Shown piece by piece: positions 25,174-33,403 of a stretch of DNA of 64,000 nt. Positions within the stretch are counted from its first letter, which is position 1, and every line of letters begins with the position of its first letter. The stretch comes from Pseudomonas frederiksbergensis (GTDB lineage: Bacteria; Pseudomonadota; Gammaproteobacteria; Pseudomonadales; Pseudomonadaceae): positions 423,018 through 487,017 of the forward strand of contig NZ_MOBM01000039.1 of assembly GCF_003732275.1 (NCBI RefSeq), read 5' to 3'. A model generated the notes under the pieces. It saw only the letters and a list, made by a program, of their open reading frames with translations, made no database searches and was not told where the DNA came from. A program made the position numbers and the translations under genes.

Positions 25174-25388
25174 CTGGGCACCTCCCGGTGTGGTCTGTTC
25201 AGGCTTTTGCCTGAAGCGATGTAAATCTGGGTACTTTTTGAAGAACTTGGGCGAAGCGATCGCCGAAGGGTCGCGAATCATACGCTCATGGAGACGTTCG
25301 CGCATCAGAGACTAGCTGACTAATGAAGACTTACTTGATTTTCCGCCGACCGGTGGTGCCGGGTTTGCTCAACCGCGACACTAAACCA

Positions 25389-25481
25389 ATGTGGGAGCGA
25401 GCCTGCTCGCGATAGCGGTGTCTGAGACAACATTGATGTCGACTGACACTCCCTCATCGCGAGCAGGCTCGCTCCCACAGG
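25389..25481. repeat. REP-type doublet, GTGGGAGCG family
   Basis: ATGTGGGAGCGAGCCTGCTC and its inverted copy fill the 3' end of the 25174-25488 gap between scpB and rluB. The rest of that gap (25174-25388) shows only the rluB ribosome binding site and no further gene. Confidence 0.85.
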
Positions 25482-25488
25482 ATTTAGG

Positions 25489-26457
25489 TCAATCTTCGAA
25501 CTGGCGGCGCTCGGCCTCGATTGCTTCTGCCAAAGCCTTGGCTTCGGCTTCTTCGTCGGTCAGCTCGGGCTCGGGTTGCGACTGTTCGAGAGCGGCGACG
25601 GCGGCCAGGAGCTTTTCGCGAGCTTCGGCAACGCCAAGAATGTCATCTTCCTGTTCTGGTTCTGGTTCAGCCTCGACCTGAGGTTCAACTTCGGTTTCAG
25701 GTTCGGGCTGAGCCTGCTCCCCTTCAGTCTCGGTCACCGCCCCATCCCGCAGCAAATCGTCGAAGTCGGTCTTGAGCCCCTCTTCCATGGTGTCCAGTTC
25801 CAGCAACAGTGTGTGGAAACTGGTTTCTTCCTTCGGCTCTTCAGGTTCGGCGCTGGCGTCGGCCAGTTCTTGCAACCCAGCTGGCACCGGAGCGTCGTCG
25901 AAATCGAGGACAGGATCAGGTTCCAGCTCACGCAGTTCGGCGAGCGGCGGCAGGTCGTCGAGGTTTTTCAGGTTGAAGTGATCGAGAAAGGCCTTGGTGG
26001 TGGCGAACATTGCGGGTTTGCCGGGTACGTCGCGGTAACCGACGATACGGATCCACTCACGTTCCAGCAGGGTTTTCACGATGTGGCTGTTGACTGCCAC
26101 GCCGCGCACGTCTTCGATCTCGCCCCGGGTGATTGGCTGGCGATAGGCGATCAGGGCCATGGTTTCGAGCATGGCGCGGGAATAGCGCTGCGGCCGCTCT
26201 TCCCACAAACGTCCGACCCACGGCGCGAACTTTTCGCGGATCTGCAGGCGATACCCGGAGGCGACTTCCTTCAACTCGAACGCACGGCCCTCGCAGGATT
26301 TGGCCAGAATCGTCAGCGCTTTCTTGAAAACGGGTGGTTCCGGCCGCTCGCCTTCTTCGAAGAGTTCGAACAGGCGTTCCAGCGATTGCGGTTTTCCCGA
26401 GGCCAACAGAAAGGCTTCAAGCAGTGGCGCCAGCTCGCGGGGTTCAGTCAGGTTCAT
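25489..26457 (-). CDS. scpB: Segregation and condensation protein ScpB
   Basis: ScpB partners with ScpA and SMC in chromosome organisation. The N-terminal 185 residues form the paired winged-helix ScpB domain (LLEAFLLASGKPQSLERLFE; YRQPITRGEIEDVRGVAVNS). The rest to residue 322 is a Glu-rich acidic tail, longer than in Firmicutes. It begins 11 bases after scpA in the same operon. Pseudomonads can carry both ScpAB-SMC and MksBEF. Confidence 0.95.
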   Translation of the reverse strand: MNLTEPRELAPLLEAFLLASGKPQSLERLFELFEEGERPEPPVFKKALTILAKSCEGRAFELKEVASGYRLQIREKFAPWVGRLWEERPQRYSRAMLETMALIAYRQPITRGEIEDVRGVAVNSHIVKTLLEREWIRIVGYRDVPGKPAMFATTKAFLDHFNLKNLDDLPPLAELRELEPDPVLDFDDAPVPAGLQELADASAEPEEPKEETSFHTLLLELDTMEEGLKTDFDDLLRDGAVTETEGEQAQPEPETEVEPQVEAEPEPEQEDDILGVAEAREKLLAAVAALEQSQPEPELTDEEAEAKALAEAIEAERRQFED

Positions 26458-26468
26458 GATTCAACTCG

Positions 26469-27287
26469 TTATTCGGCTCGGGCCCGGACATGGATCGCCG
26501 CGAACGGCTCATTCTGCACCAGCTCGACCAAGGATTCCTTGACCAGTTCGAGGATCGCCATAAAGGTCACCACCACCCCCAAGCGCCCTTCTTCAGCGGT
26601 GAACAGCTCGACAAACGGCACAAAACCGCCGCCCTTGAGCCGTTCCAGCACATCGCTCATGCGCTCGCGGGTGGACAGCGCTTCACGGCTGACCTGGTGG
26701 CTTTCGAACATGTCGCCACGGCGCAGGACCTCGGCCATGGACATCAGCAACTCTCCCAGGCTCACATCCGGCAACAGCTTGCGTGCCCGGGCTTCCGGGG
26801 CATCGAGCTTGGGCACCACCACGTCGCGGCCGACGCGGCTCAGGCCATCGATGCCCTCGGCAGCAGCCTTGAAGCGCTCGTACTCCTGCAAGCGGCGAAT
26901 CAGCTCAGCGCGAGGATCGTCTTCTTCGTCTTCAATCGTCTCGGCACGGGGCAACAGCATCCGCGATTTGATCTCGGCCAGCATTGCGGCCATCACCAGG
27001 TACTCGGCGGCCAGCTCCAGGCGCACCGACTGCATCAACTCGACATAGCCCATGTACTGACGGGTGATTTCCGCCACCGGGATGTCGAGAATGTTGATGT
27101 TCTGTTTGCGGATCAGGTACAGCAGCAAGTCGAGCGGGCCTTCGAAGGCCTCAAGGAATACCTCGAGCGCATCCGGCGGGATGTACAGGTCCAGCGGCAT
27201 TTCCATGACCGCCTGGCCATAGACCATGGCAAAAGGCAGTTCTTGCTGAGCGCCGGCCTGGCTGTCGACGGGTTCTACTGCAGACAT
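26469..27287 (-). CDS. scpA: Segregation and condensation protein ScpA
   Basis: ScpA is the kleisin that bridges SMC heads. The conserved motif FEGPLDLLLYLIRKQNINIL lies at about residues 47-66, followed by YLVMAAMLAEIKSRMLLP. The C-terminal winged-helix segment VVTFMAILELVKESLVEL binds SMC. The 272-residue length is normal, with a 30-residue N-terminal extension. The start codon follows the yciO stop codon directly (TAGATG), indicating coupling. Confidence 0.95.
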   Translation of the reverse strand: MSAVEPVDSQAGAQQELPFAMVYGQAVMEMPLDLYIPPDALEVFLEAFEGPLDLLLYLIRKQNINILDIPVAEITRQYMGYVELMQSVRLELAAEYLVMAAMLAEIKSRMLLPRAETIEDEEDDPRAELIRRLQEYERFKAAAEGIDGLSRVGRDVVVPKLDAPEARARKLLPDVSLGELLMSMAEVLRRGDMFESHQVSREALSTRERMSDVLERLKGGGFVPFVELFTAEEGRLGVVVTFMAILELVKESLVELVQNEPFAAIHVRARAE

Positions 27288-27917
27288 CTAGGCCTCGGCC
27301 ATGAAAGGCGTAGGGTCGCCGCAACCGACGCGGATGACTTCCGGTTCGCCGTCGGCGAGGCTGATCACGGTGGACGCCTTGATCCCGCCGAAACCGCCGT
27401 CGATGATCAGGTCGACCTGATGCTCAAGCAACTGGCGCATTTCGTAAGGATCGCTCAACGGGTCAGTGTCGCCAGGCATGATCAGGGTCACGCTCATCAG
27501 CGGCTCGCCGAGTTCTTCCAGCAATGCCAGGGCAATCGGATGGCTTGGCACACGCAGGCCGATGGTGCGTTTTTTCGGGTGCAGCAACAGCCGCGGGACT
27601 TCGCGGGTGGCGTTGAGAATGAAGGTGTAAGGGCCAGGCAAGTGAGCCTTGAGCACCCGGAAGGTGCCGGTATCGATCTTGGCAAACAGCCCCAACTGCG
27701 ACAGGTCGCTGCAAATCAGCGCGAAGTTGTGCTTATCATCCAGCTGACGTAGCCGGCGCACGCGTTCCACGGCGTTTTTGTCGCCGATCTGGCAACCAAT
27801 GGCGTAGGAAGAGTCTGTGGGATAAATCACCACCCCGCCGTTGCGGATGATCTCGACAGCCTGTTTGATCAGGCGCGGTTGCGGGTTTTCCGGATGAATC
27901 TGGAAAAATTGACTCAC
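27288..27917 (-). CDS. YciO family protein (Sua5/YrdC-like)
   Basis: The 209-residue product is related to threonylcarbamoyl-AMP synthases (TsaC/Sua5), with the YrdC-fold motifs GGVVIYPTDSSYAIGC and HLPGPYTFIL and KKRTIGLRVPSHPIA. It belongs to the YciO branch, whose cellular role is less clear than that of TsaC. The GTG at 27917 gives the family start (M)SQFFQIHPENPQPRLI; the longer frame overlaps the preceding gene. The neighbours scpA and the PHP nuclease gene match the usual order in gammaproteobacteria. Confidence 0.9.
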   Translation of the reverse strand: MSQFFQIHPENPQPRLIKQAVEIIRNGGVVIYPTDSSYAIGCQIGDKNAVERVRRLRQLDDKHNFALICSDLSQLGLFAKIDTGTFRVLKAHLPGPYTFILNATREVPRLLLHPKKRTIGLRVPSHPIALALLEELGEPLMSVTLIMPGDTDPLSDPYEMRQLLEHQVDLIIDGGFGGIKASTVISLADGEPEVIRVGCGDPTPFMAEA

Positions 27918-27930
27918 ATTCTCTACCTGT

Positions 27931-28794
27931 TCAGACGACGGCAATAATTGGGTCATGTTTGAATCGACACCACAGTGGTGGCAGATCCTCCGGGAGCGGG
28001 CGGTATTCACCGATCTCGGACCAGCCTCCAGGGCCATGAAAATCACTGCCGGCGCTGACCAGCAGACCAAACTCGCGGGCTAGAATCGCCAGGCTGCCCA
28101 CCTGTTCGGCGGGTTGATGGCCATTGACCACTTCTATCGCGTGGCCCCCTGCTTGAATATAGTCGGCAATCAGGCGACGACGCTTGCTACGAGTGAAATC
28201 GTAGTGCCAGGGATGCGCCAGGCTGACCCAGGCACCCGCGGCGCGCAGGGTTTCGACGGTGTCTTCCAGGGTCGGCCAGTGTTGTTTGACGTCCCCCAGC
28301 TTACCGGCGCCCAGCCATTTGCGGAACGCTTCGGCGCGATCCTTGACGAAACCTTCGCGCACCATCCAGTCGGCGAAATGCGGACGAGCAGGCGCATTAC
28401 CGCTGTCACCCAGCTCCTGTTGGATGGCCCGAGCGCCGTCAAGCGCCCCCGGCATGCCTTTCAACGCCAACTTGCGGCTTATTTCTTCGGACCGTAGCCA
28501 GCGGCCATCGTGCAATTTTGCGATGGCCTCGACCAACGGCGCCGCATTGACGTCGAAACCGTAGCCCAAAACGTGAATGGTGGCGCCTCCCCAAGTGCAG
28601 GACAATTCGACGCCATTAACCAGTTGCATCCCCAGCGACGTCGCGGCGCTACGGGCCTCGTCGAGGCCTTCAAGGGTGTCGTGATCGGTCAAGGCCAGGA
28701 CTCGCACGCCTTTCTCGAACGCACGCGCAACCAGTACCGCAGGCGCGAGGGCGCCATCGGAAGCCGTGCTATGGCAGTGCAAATCAACATTCAC
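27931..28794 (-). CDS. rnm: PHP-domain exonuclease (RNase AM/TrpH family)
   Basis: The protein has the PHP metal-binding motifs VDLHCHSTASDG near the N-terminus, LTDHDTLEG, and a C-terminal SAGSDFHGPGG. E. coli RNase AM is a 5'-3' exonuclease that matures rRNA 5' ends and acts on short oligonucleotides and pAp. The GTG at 28794 is chosen as start (287 residues, (M)NVDLHCHSTA); a TTG at 28812 is the alternative. It heads the minus-strand run into yciO and scpAB and is divergent from yciB. Confidence 0.88.
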   Translation of the reverse strand: MNVDLHCHSTASDGALAPAVLVARAFEKGVRVLALTDHDTLEGLDEARSAATSLGMQLVNGVELSCTWGGATIHVLGYGFDVNAAPLVEAIAKLHDGRWLRSEEISRKLALKGMPGALDGARAIQQELGDSGNAPARPHFADWMVREGFVKDRAEAFRKWLGAGKLGDVKQHWPTLEDTVETLRAAGAWVSLAHPWHYDFTRSKRRRLIADYIQAGGHAIEVVNGHQPAEQVGSLAILAREFGLLVSAGSDFHGPGGWSEIGEYRPLPEDLPPLWCRFKHDPIIAVV

Positions 28795-28881
28795 AGGACT
28801 GTGTAACCTCAAATCAGCTGACGCTATCGCGCGTCAATATGTTTGTTATTATGCCGCCACATCCTGCTTCTGGCTGCCACT

Positions 28882-29478
28882 GTGAAACAATTCATCGACT
28901 TCATCCCGCTTCTGCTGTTTTTCATCGTCTTCAAGATCGATCCACGGGTCGTCGACATTGGCGGTCATCAACTGACTGTCGGTGGTATTTACAGCGCCAC
29001 CGCAATGCTGATCATCAGCTCCCTAGTGGTTTACGGCACGCTGTTCATCAAACAGCGCAAGCTGGAGAAGAGCCAGTGGCTGACCCTCATCGCCTGTCTG
29101 GTCTTCGGTAGCCTGACCCTGGCGTTCCACAGCGAGACCTTCCTGAAATGGAAAGCCCCGGTGGTCAACTGGCTGTTCGCCCTCGCGTTCATCGGCAGCC
29201 ACTTCGTCGGTGACCAACTGCTGATCAAACGCATCATGGGCCACGCACTGACTCTGCCGGAGCCGGTCTGGACCCGTCTGAACATCGCCTGGATCGGGTT
29301 TTTCCTGTTTTGCGGCGCCGCCAACCTGTTCGTTGCGTTCACCTTCCAGAGCTACTGGGTCGACTTCAAAGTCTTCGGCAGCCTGGGTATGACGTTGCTG
29401 TTCCTGGTCGGCCAGGGCATCTACCTGTCCCGCCACTTGCACGACGCCGACACCACAACACCAAAAACCGAGGACTGA
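28882..29478 (+). CDS. yciB: Inner-membrane septation-type protein YciB
   Basis: This 198-residue, five- to six-helix inner-membrane protein (IspZ/YciB family) affects cell division and envelope integrity in enterobacteria. Motifs KQFIDFIPLLLFFIVFK and AFIGSHFVGDQLLIKRIMG are typical. The GTG at 28882 gives the family start (M)KQFIDFIPL; the ORF extends 13 codons further but without similarity. No strong ribosome binding site is seen. It is separated from yciI by one base after the stop. Confidence 0.92.
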   Translation: MKQFIDFIPLLLFFIVFKIDPRVVDIGGHQLTVGGIYSATAMLIISSLVVYGTLFIKQRKLEKSQWLTLIACLVFGSLTLAFHSETFLKWKAPVVNWLFALAFIGSHFVGDQLLIKRIMGHALTLPEPVWTRLNIAWIGFFLFCGAANLFVAFTFQSYWVDFKVFGSLGMTLLFLVGQGIYLSRHLHDADTTTPKTED

Positions 29479-29479
29479 C

Positions 29480-29779
29480 ATGCTTTACGCAATCATTGCC
29501 ACAGACGTCGCCAACTCCCTGGAAGCCCGCCTGGCCGCACGGCCTGCGCACCTTGAGCGCCTGCAAGTGCTTAAAGGCGAAGGTCGCATCGTACTGGCCG
29601 GCCCGCACCCGGCGGTCGACAGCAATGATCCGGGCGCGGCGGGTTTCACCGGTAGCCTGATCGTCGCCGAATTCGATTCCCTGAGCGCCGCCCAGGCCTG
29701 GGCCGACGCCGATCCATATATCGCTGCAGGCGTCTACGCCAATGTTTTGGTCAAGCCGTTCAAGCAAGTCCTGCCGTAA
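29480..29779 (+). CDS. yciI: YciI family protein
   Basis: The 99-residue protein has the YciI ferredoxin-like fold signature: MLYAIIATDVANSLEARLAA, RPAHLERLQVLKGEGRIVLA with the conserved His, and FDSLSAAQAWADADPY with the conserved Asp. Family members are thought to be small enzymes related to muconolactone isomerase/chlorite-dismutase-like folds; the substrate is unknown. It is coupled to yciB and followed by a hairpin terminator. Confidence 0.93.
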   Translation: MLYAIIATDVANSLEARLAARPAHLERLQVLKGEGRIVLAGPHPAVDSNDPGAAGFTGSLIVAEFDSLSAAQAWADADPYIAAGVYANVLVKPFKQVLP

Positions 29780-29787
29780 AGCCCTCC

Positions 29788-29818
29788 CGCGCGATGAGCC
29801 TTGTCGGCTCATCGCGCG
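29788..29818 (+). terminator. Hairpin after yciI
   Basis: CGCGCGATGAGCC-TTGTC-GGCTCATCGCGCG is a perfect 13-bp stem eight bases after the yciI stop. The following TTCAATC is a weak U-tract. Confidence 0.6.
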
Positions 29819-29889
29819 TTCAATCGCTCATTATTCTTGTTTACCGGCCGACAACCTGCCCAATACTCGTATTGGAATCAGGAGTTGCG

Positions 29890-30303
29890 ATGCGCAAAGG
29901 TCCGTTGTGTCTAATGTTGGTGACGTTGTCGATCATGGCGCCCGCCCATGGTGAAGAAAGCGCCAATGGCGGTAGTTCGACGCCGCTGTCCTTGAGCGCC
30001 GGCAGCCAGATCACCGAGTTGCAGCAGCGATTGAAGGTCAGTGAACAGCAACGAGAAGAACTGGGCAAACAACTGCAAAATACCGATAGCGAACGCGAAA
30101 GCGCTCAGCTGAGCCGGTTGCGCCAGGAGAATCAGCGCCTCAAGCTGCAACTCAAGGAGGCTCAGGCCAGCAGCCCGTTGCCACGCCTGCTGACAGATCA
30201 ACAGCAATGGTTCGTTATCGGTGCCGCAGTTGCGCTATTGGCCCTGCTCTGCGGTATCTTCGCCAGTGGTGCAACCAGAAAACGTCGGCAATGGCTAAAT
30301 TGA
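29890..30303 (+). CDS. Membrane-anchored coiled-coil protein of unknown function
   Basis: The 137-residue product has a signal peptide (about 1-22, ending APAHG). A coiled-coil of Gln/Glu/Arg-rich heptads follows (about 40-95, TELQQRLKVSEQQREELGKQ), then a C-terminal transmembrane helix (WFVIGAAVALLALLCGIF) and a short basic tail. AGGAG lies 6 bases before the ATG. The end is 7 bases before cpxR, so it is probably co-transcribed and may contribute to envelope sensing. SH3-like TIGR04211 proteins share this layout but the SH3 part is not evident here. Confidence 0.8.
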   Translation: MRKGPLCLMLVTLSIMAPAHGEESANGGSSTPLSLSAGSQITELQQRLKVSEQQREELGKQLQNTDSERESAQLSRLRQENQRLKLQLKEAQASSPLPRLLTDQQQWFVIGAAVALLALLCGIFASGATRKRRQWLN

Positions 30304-30310
30304 GTGAGTG

Positions 30311-30988
30311 ATGAGCGAGCTGTTATTAATTGATGATGATCAGGAACTGTGTGAGCTTCTGAGCAGTTGGCTGAGCCAGGAAGGCTTTCAGGTCCGCGCC
30401 TGCCACGATGGCCAGAGCGCGCGCCGGGCGTTGGCCGAAACTTCCCCGGCGGCCGTGGTGCTGGACGTGATGCTGCCGGACGGCAGTGGCCTGGAACTGC
30501 TCAAGCAACTGCGCAGCGACCATCCGGATTTGCCGGTGCTGATGCTCTCGGCCCGTGGCGAACCGTTGGACCGCATCCTCGGCCTGGAACTCGGCGCCGA
30601 CGATTACCTGGCCAAGCCGTGCGACCCTCGGGAGCTGACAGCACGCCTGCGCGCGGTATTGCGCCGCAGTCATCCAACGGCCGTCTCCAGCCAACTCGAA
30701 CTGGGTGACTTGTGCTTCAGCCCGGTGCGCGGCGTGGTCAGTATCGATGAACAGGAATTCACCCTCACCGTCTCCGAAAGCCGTCTGCTCGAAGCCCTGC
30801 TCAAACAGCCCGGCGAACCGCTGGATAAACAGGAACTGGCGCAAATCGCCCTCGGTCGCAAACTGACCCTGTACGACCGCAGCCTGGACATGCACGTGAG
30901 CAACCTGCGCAAAAAAATCGGCCCGCACCCCGACGGCCGCCCACGCATCATTGCCCTGCGCAGTCGCGGTTACTACTACAGCCTGTAA
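30311..30988 (+). CDS. cpxR: Response regulator, CpxR-like (OmpR family)
   Basis: The 225-residue regulator has a receiver domain with the acidic pair IDDD and the phospho-Asp in VVLDVMLPDGSG (about residue 51). The winged-helix DNA-binding domain reads SRLLEALLKQPGEPLDKQEL and ends SNLRKKIGP. The ATG at 30311 is preferred to the directly preceding GTG. Linkage to a Spy/CpxP-like gene and a CpxA-like kinase identifies the system. It should respond to misfolded envelope proteins; a CpxR-type box lies before the next gene. Confidence 0.88.
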   Translation: MSELLLIDDDQELCELLSSWLSQEGFQVRACHDGQSARRALAETSPAAVVLDVMLPDGSGLELLKQLRSDHPDLPVLMLSARGEPLDRILGLELGADDYLAKPCDPRELTARLRAVLRRSHPTAVSSQLELGDLCFSPVRGVVSIDEQEFTLTVSESRLLEALLKQPGEPLDKQELAQIALGRKLTLYDRSLDMHVSNLRKKIGPHPDGRPRIIALRSRGYYYSL

Positions 30989-31017
30989 AAACCGAGAAAG
31001 AACCGGATAAACGCAAC

Positions 31018-31111
31018 CTGTGGCGAGGGAGCTTGCTCCCGCTGGGCTGCGAAGCGGCCCCAAAAGCGGGACTGCTACGCAGTCCAGCGGGAGCAAGCTC
31101 CCTCGCCACAG
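31018..31111. repeat. REP-type doublet, GTGGCGAGG family
   Basis: CTGTGGCGAGGGAGCTTGCT and its inverted copy lie between cpxR and the cpxP-like gene, with internal GCTGCGAAGC and CTACGCAG elements. Confidence 0.85.
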
Positions 31112-31170
31112 CAGCTCCCCCACCACAGACTGGTGGCTGTGGAGTTTTGTCAGCAAGGTAGAAAATCGTC

Positions 31171-31186
31171 TTTACCCAAGCTTTAC
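31171..31186. promoter_or_regulatory. CpxR-type box upstream of the cpxP-like gene
   Basis: TTTAC-N6-TTTAC (complement GTAAA-N6-GTAAA) matches the tandem CpxR consensus, 83 bases before the cpxP-like start codon. This is the position expected for Cpx activation in enterobacteria. Confidence 0.65.
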
Positions 31187-31268
31187 GCTCCGCTGACCGC
31201 CGCTGACCTTGATCTCCGTAATCTGTACTCATCCGGAACGTACCGGGAACGAAACAAGGAGATACACC

Positions 31269-31718
31269 ATGCGCAAGACTCTTATCGCTCTGATGTTTGC
31301 TGCCGCCCTGCCGACCGTTGCCATGGCCATGCCTGAAGGCGCAGGTCCGATGGGTGACCACATGGACGGCTCACGCCACGGCGGTCAGATGCACGGCATG
31401 CACGGTAAAGGCCCTTACAGCCAGCTGGACCTGAGCCGCGAACAGCGCGAGCAGATCCGCAAGATCATGGGCGAGCAGATGCATGAGCGTCAGCAATTGG
31501 TCGACAAGTACCTGGAAAAACTCTCGCCAGCCGACCAGAAAGCCCTGAAAGACGAGATGGCGGCCAAGCACAAGAAAGCCGAAGCCGACGTTCGCGCGCT
31601 GCTGAAACCGGATCAACAGAAGCAATTCGACGAGATCCAGAAGAAAGAGGCTGAGCGTCGCGCCGAATGGGCCGAGTTCAAGGCCTGGAAAGCGCAGCAA
31701 GCGCAAAAAGCGCAATAA
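31269..31718 (+). CDS. Periplasmic CpxP/Spy-like protein
   Basis: The 149-residue protein has a Sec signal peptide (about 1-21, ending AVAMA), then a Met/His/Gly-rich stretch (HMDGSRHGGQMHGMHG) that may bind metal. The helical body has two LTxxQ-type motifs (LDLSREQREQIRKI and LLKPDQQKQFDEI). These features define the CpxP/Spy family of periplasmic chaperone/adaptor proteins. AAGGAGA precedes the ATG. It lies between cpxR and cpxA, so feedback inhibition of CpxA is the likely role; a Spy-like chaperone or copper/zinc resistance role is an alternative. Confidence 0.85.
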   Translation: MRKTLIALMFAAALPTVAMAMPEGAGPMGDHMDGSRHGGQMHGMHGKGPYSQLDLSREQREQIRKIMGEQMHERQQLVDKYLEKLSPADQKALKDEMAAKHKKAEADVRALLKPDQQKQFDEIQKKEAERRAEWAEFKAWKAQQAQKAQ

Positions 31719-31777
31719 TGCGCTAACCCCTGGACCCAACGGCTAAACCCTGTTGGGTCTGTTGCCACTCGATTTAA

Positions 31778-31926
31778 TGTGGGAGCGGGCCTGTGGCGAG
31801 GGGGCTTGCCGCCGTTCGGCTGCGAAGCAGTCGTAAACCCTTACCTGCGGTTTAACTTTGAAATGCCGGGGCCGCTTCGCGCCCCAACGGGGGCAAGCCC
31901 CCTCGCCACATTGGCCCGCTCCCACA
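31778..31926. repeat. Nested repeats: one REP family inserted inside another
   Basis: An outer pair of TGTGGGAGCGGGCC / GGCCCGCTCCCACA encloses an inner pair of CTGTGGCGAGGGGGCTTGCC / GGGGGCAAGCCCCCTCGCCA. The outer family belongs to the GTGGGAGCG type and the inner to the GTGGCGAGG type. It lies just before cpxA. Confidence 0.85.
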
Positions 31927-31953
31927 TGGATTGCGTTTGTTTGAGGATTTTCT

Positions 31954-33336
31954 GTGCGCTCATTGTTCTGGCGTATCCTGGCCAGCTTCTGGCTGGCCAT
32001 CGCTCTGGTTGCAGGGCTCTCCATTCTGCTCGGGCATATGCTCAACCAGGACGCGTGGATTCTCAGTCGCCACCCGGGCCTCAATACGCTGGCCGAACAG
32101 TGGACGCAAACCTACGAAAGCCAGGGCGAAGAAGCCGCCCAGGACATTCTGGAGCAGCGCAAGCGCCAGTATCACATCGACGTTCAGGTGCTCAACGAGG
32201 CCGGTGACCCGGTCGTACGCGGCACCTTCCCGCGGCGGGCGGCGGCCTTCGAAGCGAGGCAGAACGATAATGATCGACGCCTGCCATGGCGGCGTCTGAC
32301 CGATGAATACACCAGCGCCAAGACTGGCGACACCTACCTGCTGATCTACCGCATTCCGCACCCGGAACTGGACGCCTGGCACCGTGAAAGCCTGCTCTGG
32401 CCGTTGAGTGCGCTGGGTATCGCCCTGGTGGTGCTGACCCTGTTCAGCCTGTTGGTGACCTTTTCCATCACCCGACCGCTGAGCCGTTTGCGCGGTGCGG
32501 TGCATGACCTCGGGCAGACGACGTATCAACAGAACAGCCTGGCGCAACTGGCCAACCGCCGCGATGAATTCGGCGTGCTGGCCAACGACTTCAACCGCAT
32601 GGGCGCACGCCTGCAAAGCCTGATCGGCAGCCAGCGGCAATTACTGCGGGACGTGTCTCATGAGTTGCGTTCACCCTTGGCCCGACTGCGCATTGCCTTG
32701 GCGCTGGCCGAACGGGCCAATCCCGAGGAGCGGGAAAAACTCTGGCCACGCCTGACCCGTGAATGCGATCGACTGGAAGCGCTGATCAGCGAAATTCTGG
32801 TACTGGCACGCGTCGACGCCGACAACGCCAGTGCTGAAGAAGTGGACCTCAACGCGCTGCTCAATACCCTGCAAAAAGATGCTCAGCTGGGCTCGCCGGA
32901 GCAGAACGTGCGCCTTGAGGCCGAGCCGCAACTGAACCTCAAAGGCTGGCCGACCATGATCGAACGCGCCGTGGACAACCTGCTGCGCAATGCCCAGCGC
33001 TTTAACCCGGTCGGGCAACCGATCGAAATGCAGGCGTTGCGGCAAGGCGACAGGATTGTGGTCAGTGTGCGCGACCACGGCCCCGGCGTAGAGGCCGAGC
33101 ATTTGAATCAGCTGGCAGAACCCTTCTATCGGGCACCGGGGCAGACAACGGCCGGGCATGGCCTGGGGCTGGCCATTGCGCGCCGTGCGGCGGAGCGGCA
33201 TGGCGGCAGTCTGGTGCTGGCCAATCACCCGGAGGGCGGGTTTATTGCCAGCCTGGAATTGCCGTTGATGCCGGGGGGCGGTGGTTCAACCCTGAACCCT
33301 GTGAGAGCGGGCTTGCTCGCGAAGACGGAGTGTTAG
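31954..33336 (+). CDS. cpxA: Sensor histidine kinase, CpxA-like
   Basis: The 460-residue kinase has a transmembrane helix at about 5-28, a periplasmic domain to about 150 and a second helix (LSALGIALVVLTLFSLLVTF). A HAMP domain follows, then an H-box with the phospho-acceptor His in DVSHELRSPLARLR and an HATPase domain (NLLRNAQRF, DHGPGVEAEHL, HGLGLAIARR). The last 14 or so residues (after LPLMPGGGG) are encoded by a repeat element and have no family match. It pairs with cpxR; the cpxP-like gene lies between them. Confidence 0.88.
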   Translation: MRSLFWRILASFWLAIALVAGLSILLGHMLNQDAWILSRHPGLNTLAEQWTQTYESQGEEAAQDILEQRKRQYHIDVQVLNEAGDPVVRGTFPRRAAAFEARQNDNDRRLPWRRLTDEYTSAKTGDTYLLIYRIPHPELDAWHRESLLWPLSALGIALVVLTLFSLLVTFSITRPLSRLRGAVHDLGQTTYQQNSLAQLANRRDEFGVLANDFNRMGARLQSLIGSQRQLLRDVSHELRSPLARLRIALALAERANPEEREKLWPRLTRECDRLEALISEILVLARVDADNASAEEVDLNALLNTLQKDAQLGSPEQNVRLEAEPQLNLKGWPTMIERAVDNLLRNAQRFNPVGQPIEMQALRQGDRIVVSVRDHGPGVEAEHLNQLAEPFYRAPGQTTAGHGLGLAIARRAAERHGGSLVLANHPEGGFIASLELPLMPGGGGSTLNPVRAGLLAKTEC

Positions 33337-33390
33337 TCGACATCATCATTGCCTGACACACCGCTTTCGCGAGCAAGCCCGCTCCCACAT
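33300..33390. repeat. REP-type doublet overlapping the cpxA 3' end
   Basis: TGTGAGAGCGGGCTTGCTCG and its inverted copy TTCGCGAGCAAGCCCGCTCC. The left arm is inside the cpxA reading frame and supplies its last codons and stop. Confidence 0.85.
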
Positions 33391-33403
33391 TGAATCTACG
33401 CCT

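Noticed and set aside
26490..27752. 420-codon ORF opposite scpA and yciO
   Set aside because: Composition is typical of a complement frame; the minus strand holds recognisable conserved genes.
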